Source: DASXTW01 sp046726275 (lineage in GTDB: Bacteria; Actinomycetota; UBA4738). Taken from it: a stretch of 51,282 nucleotides of DNA. Position numbers and translations under genes: made by a program. Under the pieces are notes generated by a model. That model had not been told where the DNA came from and did not search any database. It worked only from the letters and a program-made list of their open reading frames with translations. Below, one piece after another: positions 48,935-51,282 of this stretch. Numbering within the stretch: the first letter of the stretch is position 1; every line of letters begins with the position of its first letter. The DNA lies in NCBI GenBank assembly GCA_046726275.1, contig JBKPAF010000007.1, forward strand, positions 1-51,282, given 5' to 3'.

Positions 48935-50795
48935 ACCGGTACAGCGCCTCGATGTCCTCCGCACACGTGGCGTGGATCACCCGGCGCTTCAGCTTGAGCG
49001 TGGGAGTGAGCTCTTCGCTGTCCACCGTCCATTCGCTCGGCAGGATGGTGAACCGCTTGAGGCGCTCGACTTGCGAGACGTGCTCATTCGTGTCGTCGAT
49101 GGCCTTCTGGATCTCGGCGTGGACCCTCGGCTCACGGGAGAGCTGCGCGATGCTCTCGAAGTGGACCCCGTTCGAGGCGGCCCAGCCCGGAGCCACTTCG
49201 GCGTCGAGCACGATGAGGGCCGAGACGAACGGCTTGCTGTCCCCCACCACGCACGCCTGGCCGATCAGCGGGTGTTGCTTCAGCAGGCTTTCCAGGTTCG
49301 CCGGCGAGATGTTCTTGCCCCCCGCGGTGATGATCAACTCTTTCTTCCGGTCCACGACCCTCACGTACCCCTCGGGATCCATGCTGCCGATGTCGCCGGT
49401 GTGCAGCCAGCCGTCCGCGTCGAACGTCTCCGCGCTCATCTCGGGATCTCGGTAGTAGCCAGGACACACGTTGCCGCCGCGAACCAGGATCTCCCCATCG
49501 TCCGCTAACTTGACCTCCACACCCGGAAGGGCGAGGCCGACCGTCCCCAGCCGGATCCCATCGGGAGGGTTCGCCGTGGCCGGCCCTGTGTCCTCCGTCA
49601 TGCCGTAGACCTCCGCCAGCGGCAGCCCGATCCCTGCGAAGAAGTGCAGCGTGTCCGGAGCGATCGGGGCCGCGGCGGTCACCCGGATCTCGGTTCGGTC
49701 CAGCCCTGTCGCGTGGCGGATCTTGGAGTAGACCAGCTTGTCGAAGAGCCTGTGCTTCACCTTCACTCCGAGGGGAACCGGCTTTCCTTCGGCCTCCATC
49801 CTCGCCACCTGGCGGGCGGTCTCGATCGCCCCCAGGGCGATCTTGCGTTTCCTCGCATCCGGCTCGGCCGAGAGCTTCGCCATCACGCCCGCCTGGACCT
49901 TCTCCCACACGCGGGGGACCCCCAGGAAGGCGTGCGGGCGCACCTGGGGCACGACCTCGAACACGCGAAGGACATCCGGGCAGAAGTGCACGTGGGCCAC
50001 CTTGGCCATCCCGAGGTAATGCGTGGCGGCCCGCTCGGCGATGTGAGCCAGAGGAAGGTACGAGATCCCCTTCAGTCCGACGGGGTATCGGATCGTCCGG
50101 TCGAGTGACTCCACCGTCCACAGGACGTTGCGCTGGGTGATCATCACGGCCTTGGGCGGCCCGGTCGTCCCTGAGGTGTAGACCAGGGTAGCGAGATCGT
50201 CGGGCTTCACCTCCCGGCGCGAGGCCTCGAACGCTTCCCACCCCCCTGGCGCCCCCAGGACGTTCGAGCCACGAGACAGGAGCTCATCCCATGACAGCAC
50301 CCACTCATAGCCTGCGAAATCCTCGGCGTCCGCGAGGAGGACGACGTGTTCGAGCCCGGGCAGGTCCGCCTTGACCTTTTCCCAGCGCTCCATGAACTCG
50401 CGACAGTCCACCACGGCCACCTTGGCGTTGCAGTGCGCAGCGATGTACTGGATCTGCTCCGGGGCGAGGGTGTTGTACAGGGACACCGGGCTGGCTCCGG
50501 CGTGCACCGCACCGAGGTCTGCGATGACGTGCTCCGGCCGGTTCCTGACCATGACGGCCACGAAGTCTCCGCGGCCCACCCCGAGGCTCTTCAGCCCCAT
50601 CGCCGTCGCCGCCACCTTTTCCCGGTACTGCTTCCAGGTGAGGGTCTGCCACTTCCCCCCTTCTTCCCAGGACAGGGCAGGCTGGTCCGCGTAGGTCTCG
50701 GCGTTCCGGGCGAGGGTGTCGCAGATCGTCTTCGACTCGACCGCGGCGTCGATGGCCGCTCGCTCGGCCCCGACATCACGAGAGATCGTGGACAT
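48933..50795 (-). CDS. fadD: Long-chain acyl-CoA synthetase (AMP-forming)
   Basis: The 620-residue ANL-superfamily enzyme activates fatty acids to acyl-CoA via an acyl-AMP. The P-loop-like motif is LVYTSGTTGPPKAVMITQRN, followed by the A4/A5 motifs (EVYGMTEDTGPATANPP), GWLHTGDIG with DPEGYVRVVDRKKELI, and the C-terminal catalytic Lys region LKLKRRVI. Length fits the FadD15-type long-chain synthetases. The ATG at 50795 has GGGAGG eight bases upstream; the open frame continues 35 codons further without similarity. It supplies acyl-CoA for the beta-oxidation enzymes in this window. Confidence 0.93.
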   Translation of the reverse strand: MSTISRDVGAERAAIDAAVESKTICDTLARNAETYADQPALSWEEGGKWQTLTWKQYREKVAATAMGLKSLGVGRGDFVAVMVRNRPEHVIADLGAVHAGASPVSLYNTLAPEQIQYIAAHCNAKVAVVDCREFMERWEKVKADLPGLEHVVLLADAEDFAGYEWVLSWDELLSRGSNVLGAPGGWEAFEASRREVKPDDLATLVYTSGTTGPPKAVMITQRNVLWTVESLDRTIRYPVGLKGISYLPLAHIAERAATHYLGMAKVAHVHFCPDVLRVFEVVPQVRPHAFLGVPRVWEKVQAGVMAKLSAEPDARKRKIALGAIETARQVARMEAEGKPVPLGVKVKHRLFDKLVYSKIRHATGLDRTEIRVTAAAPIAPDTLHFFAGIGLPLAEVYGMTEDTGPATANPPDGIRLGTVGLALPGVEVKLADDGEILVRGGNVCPGYYRDPEMSAETFDADGWLHTGDIGSMDPEGYVRVVDRKKELIITAGGKNISPANLESLLKQHPLIGQACVVGDSKPFVSALIVLDAEVAPGWAASNGVHFESIAQLSREPRVHAEIQKAIDDTNEHVSQVERLKRFTILPSEWTVDSEELTPTLKLKRRVIHATCAEDIEALYR

Positions 50796-50813
50796 GGTGA
50801 GCACCTCCCAAAT

Positions 50814-50839
50814 ACTCGCCCCGAGTGCTGGTGCGCACT
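50814..50839. promoter_or_regulatory. Overlapping inverted repeats between fadD and the dehydrogenase gene
   Basis: ACTCG-CCC-CGAGT (50814-50826) and AGTGC-TGGTGC-GCACT (50824-50839) share bases in the divergent gap 19-44 bases before the fadD ATG. They may be operators for a fatty-acid regulator. Arms are only 5 bp each, so chance occurrence is possible in GC-rich DNA. Confidence 0.25.
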
Positions 50840-50879
50840 GAACCATCACGCCTGCGAGATGGCAACAGGGCCCCTGGGC

Positions 50880-50885
50880 TAATCT
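50880..50885 (+). promoter_or_regulatory. Leaderless -10 element of the dehydrogenase gene
   Basis: TAATCT occupies -12 to -7 relative to the ATG at 50892, the same geometry as upstream of the cyclase-ATPase gene. There is no ribosome binding site, as expected for a leaderless mRNA. No -35 match was found. Confidence 0.4.
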
Positions 50886-50891
50886 CGGCGC

Positions 50892-51282
50892 ATGGCGCAT
50901 CGGGTCACCCTCATCCCCGGCGACGGGATCGGACCCGAGGTTGCCGAGGGTGCTCGACGGGTCGTCGAAGCCACCGGGGTGGAGATCCGGTGGGACGTGC
51001 AGTCGGCCGGAGCCTCTGTCGTGGAAACGGAAGGGACGCCGCTGCCCGACCGGGTACTGCGATCCATCGAGAGCACGCGCACCGCTCTCAAGGGGCCCAT
51101 CACAACTCCGGTTGGCACGGGCTTCCGGAGCGTCAACGTCTCTCTCCGGCAGGAGCTCGACCTCTTCGCGGCCGTTCGTCCCGCCCAGAGCCTCCCCGGA
51201 GTCGCCTCTCGCTTCATCGAGGTGGATCTGGTCGTCGTCCGGGAGAACACCGAGGACCTGTACGCGGGGATCGAGTTCATGG
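50892..51282 (+). CDS. Isocitrate/isopropylmalate dehydrogenase family, 5' part
   Basis: The gene runs off the right edge after 130 codons. The visible part starts VTLIPGDGIGPEVAEGARRVVEATGV, the NAD-binding N-terminus of the family. It continues with KGPITTPVGTGFRSVNVSLR, where Ser and Arg residues contact the substrate carboxylates, and VVVRENTEDLYAGIEF. The GFRSVNVSLRQELDLFA and RENTEDLYAGIE segments fit NAD-dependent isocitrate dehydrogenase better than isopropylmalate dehydrogenase, but the decisive C-terminal part is missing. It is divergent from fadD and would link acyl-CoA oxidation to the TCA cycle. Confidence 0.88.
   Translation, partial: MAHRVTLIPGDGIGPEVAEGARRVVEATGVEIRWDVQSAGASVVETEGTPLPDRVLRSIESTRTALKGPITTPVGTGFRSVNVSLRQELDLFAAVRPAQSLPGVASRFIEVDLVVVRENTEDLYAGIEFM

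Noticed and set aside
50879..51280. Minus-strand open frame at the right edge
   Set aside because: Antisense of the dehydrogenase N-terminus on the plus strand, which carries clear family motifs.

Overview
The window is GC-rich, densely packed chromosomal DNA from a bacterium. The gene content suggests an actinobacterium-like, monoderm, aerobic heterotroph, probably from a deep or uncultured lineage. The clues are an F420-dependent NADP reductase, a Tad pilus locus without a secretin, frdABCD genes of the mycobacterial type, acyl-CoA carboxylases of the actinobacterial type, and frequent GTG and TTG starts. This placement is inference from content, not a database match. I saw no rRNA, tRNA, CRISPR array, insertion sequence or integrase. 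No gap longer than about 200 bases lacks a gene.

Layout. (1) 1-5.6 kb: a cupin, an amidohydrolase, a 3-hydroxyacyl-CoA dehydrogenase, a DedA membrane protein, a secreted M23 peptidase with coiled coil, and an acyl-CoA dehydrogenase. (2) 5.6-9.4 kb: a glycolipid-binding-fold protein overlapping a 1070-residue zinc-ribbon/class III cyclase/ATPase/TPR regulator, with a likely leaderless start. (3) 9.5-14.9 kb: a tightly coupled leucine-degradation type operon (carboxyltransferase, enoyl-CoA hydratase, HMG-CoA lyase-like protein, biotin carboxylase/BCCP, glyoxalase). (4) 15.0-25.7 kb: a complete-looking Tad (Flp) pilus assembly locus with two pilins, TadE, TadG, CpaB, CpaE, CpaF, a von Willebrand-TadB fusion, TadC and a 35-residue membrane microprotein. 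Two LuxR-type response regulators precede it, one with a degenerate receiver. (5) 25.8-30.6 kb: a PH/SHOCT membrane protein, a biotin ligase, a second biotin carboxylase/BCCP and an aldehyde dehydrogenase. (6) 30.7-37.4 kb: F420:NADP reductase, a methyltransferase, a small acidic protein, a methylmalonyl-CoA-mutase-type large subunit, HisN-like phosphatase, an MFS transporter, a lipoprotein and an O-methyltransferase. (7) 37.5-41.4 kb: a sulfate/thiosulfate ABC transporter with its own promoter and terminator. (8) 41.5-48.9 kb: sdhCDAB, an aminoglycoside-adenylyltransferase-like gene, then frdABCD, almost all overlapping. (9) 48.9 kb to the end: an acyl-CoA synthetase and, divergently, the 5' part of an isocitrate/isopropylmalate dehydrogenase.

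How the genes work together: much of the window feeds acyl-CoA intermediates into the TCA cycle. Acyl-CoA synthetase, acyl-CoA dehydrogenase, 3-hydroxyacyl-CoA dehydrogenase, hydratase, biotin carboxylases served by the ligase, HMG-CoA lyase-like enzyme and mutase lead to acetyl-CoA and succinyl-CoA, which are oxidised through Sdh/Frd and isocitrate dehydrogenase. The most unusual material is the Tad locus: a pilin without an ATG, GTG or TTG start, a 23-bp hairpin after the pilin genes, a 22-bp palindrome upstream, a VWA-TadB fusion and a pseudo-receiver regulator. Also notable are the HMG-CoA lyase with Ser in place of the catalytic Cys, and the nucleotidyltransferase lodged between two succinate/fumarate oxidoreductase operons.
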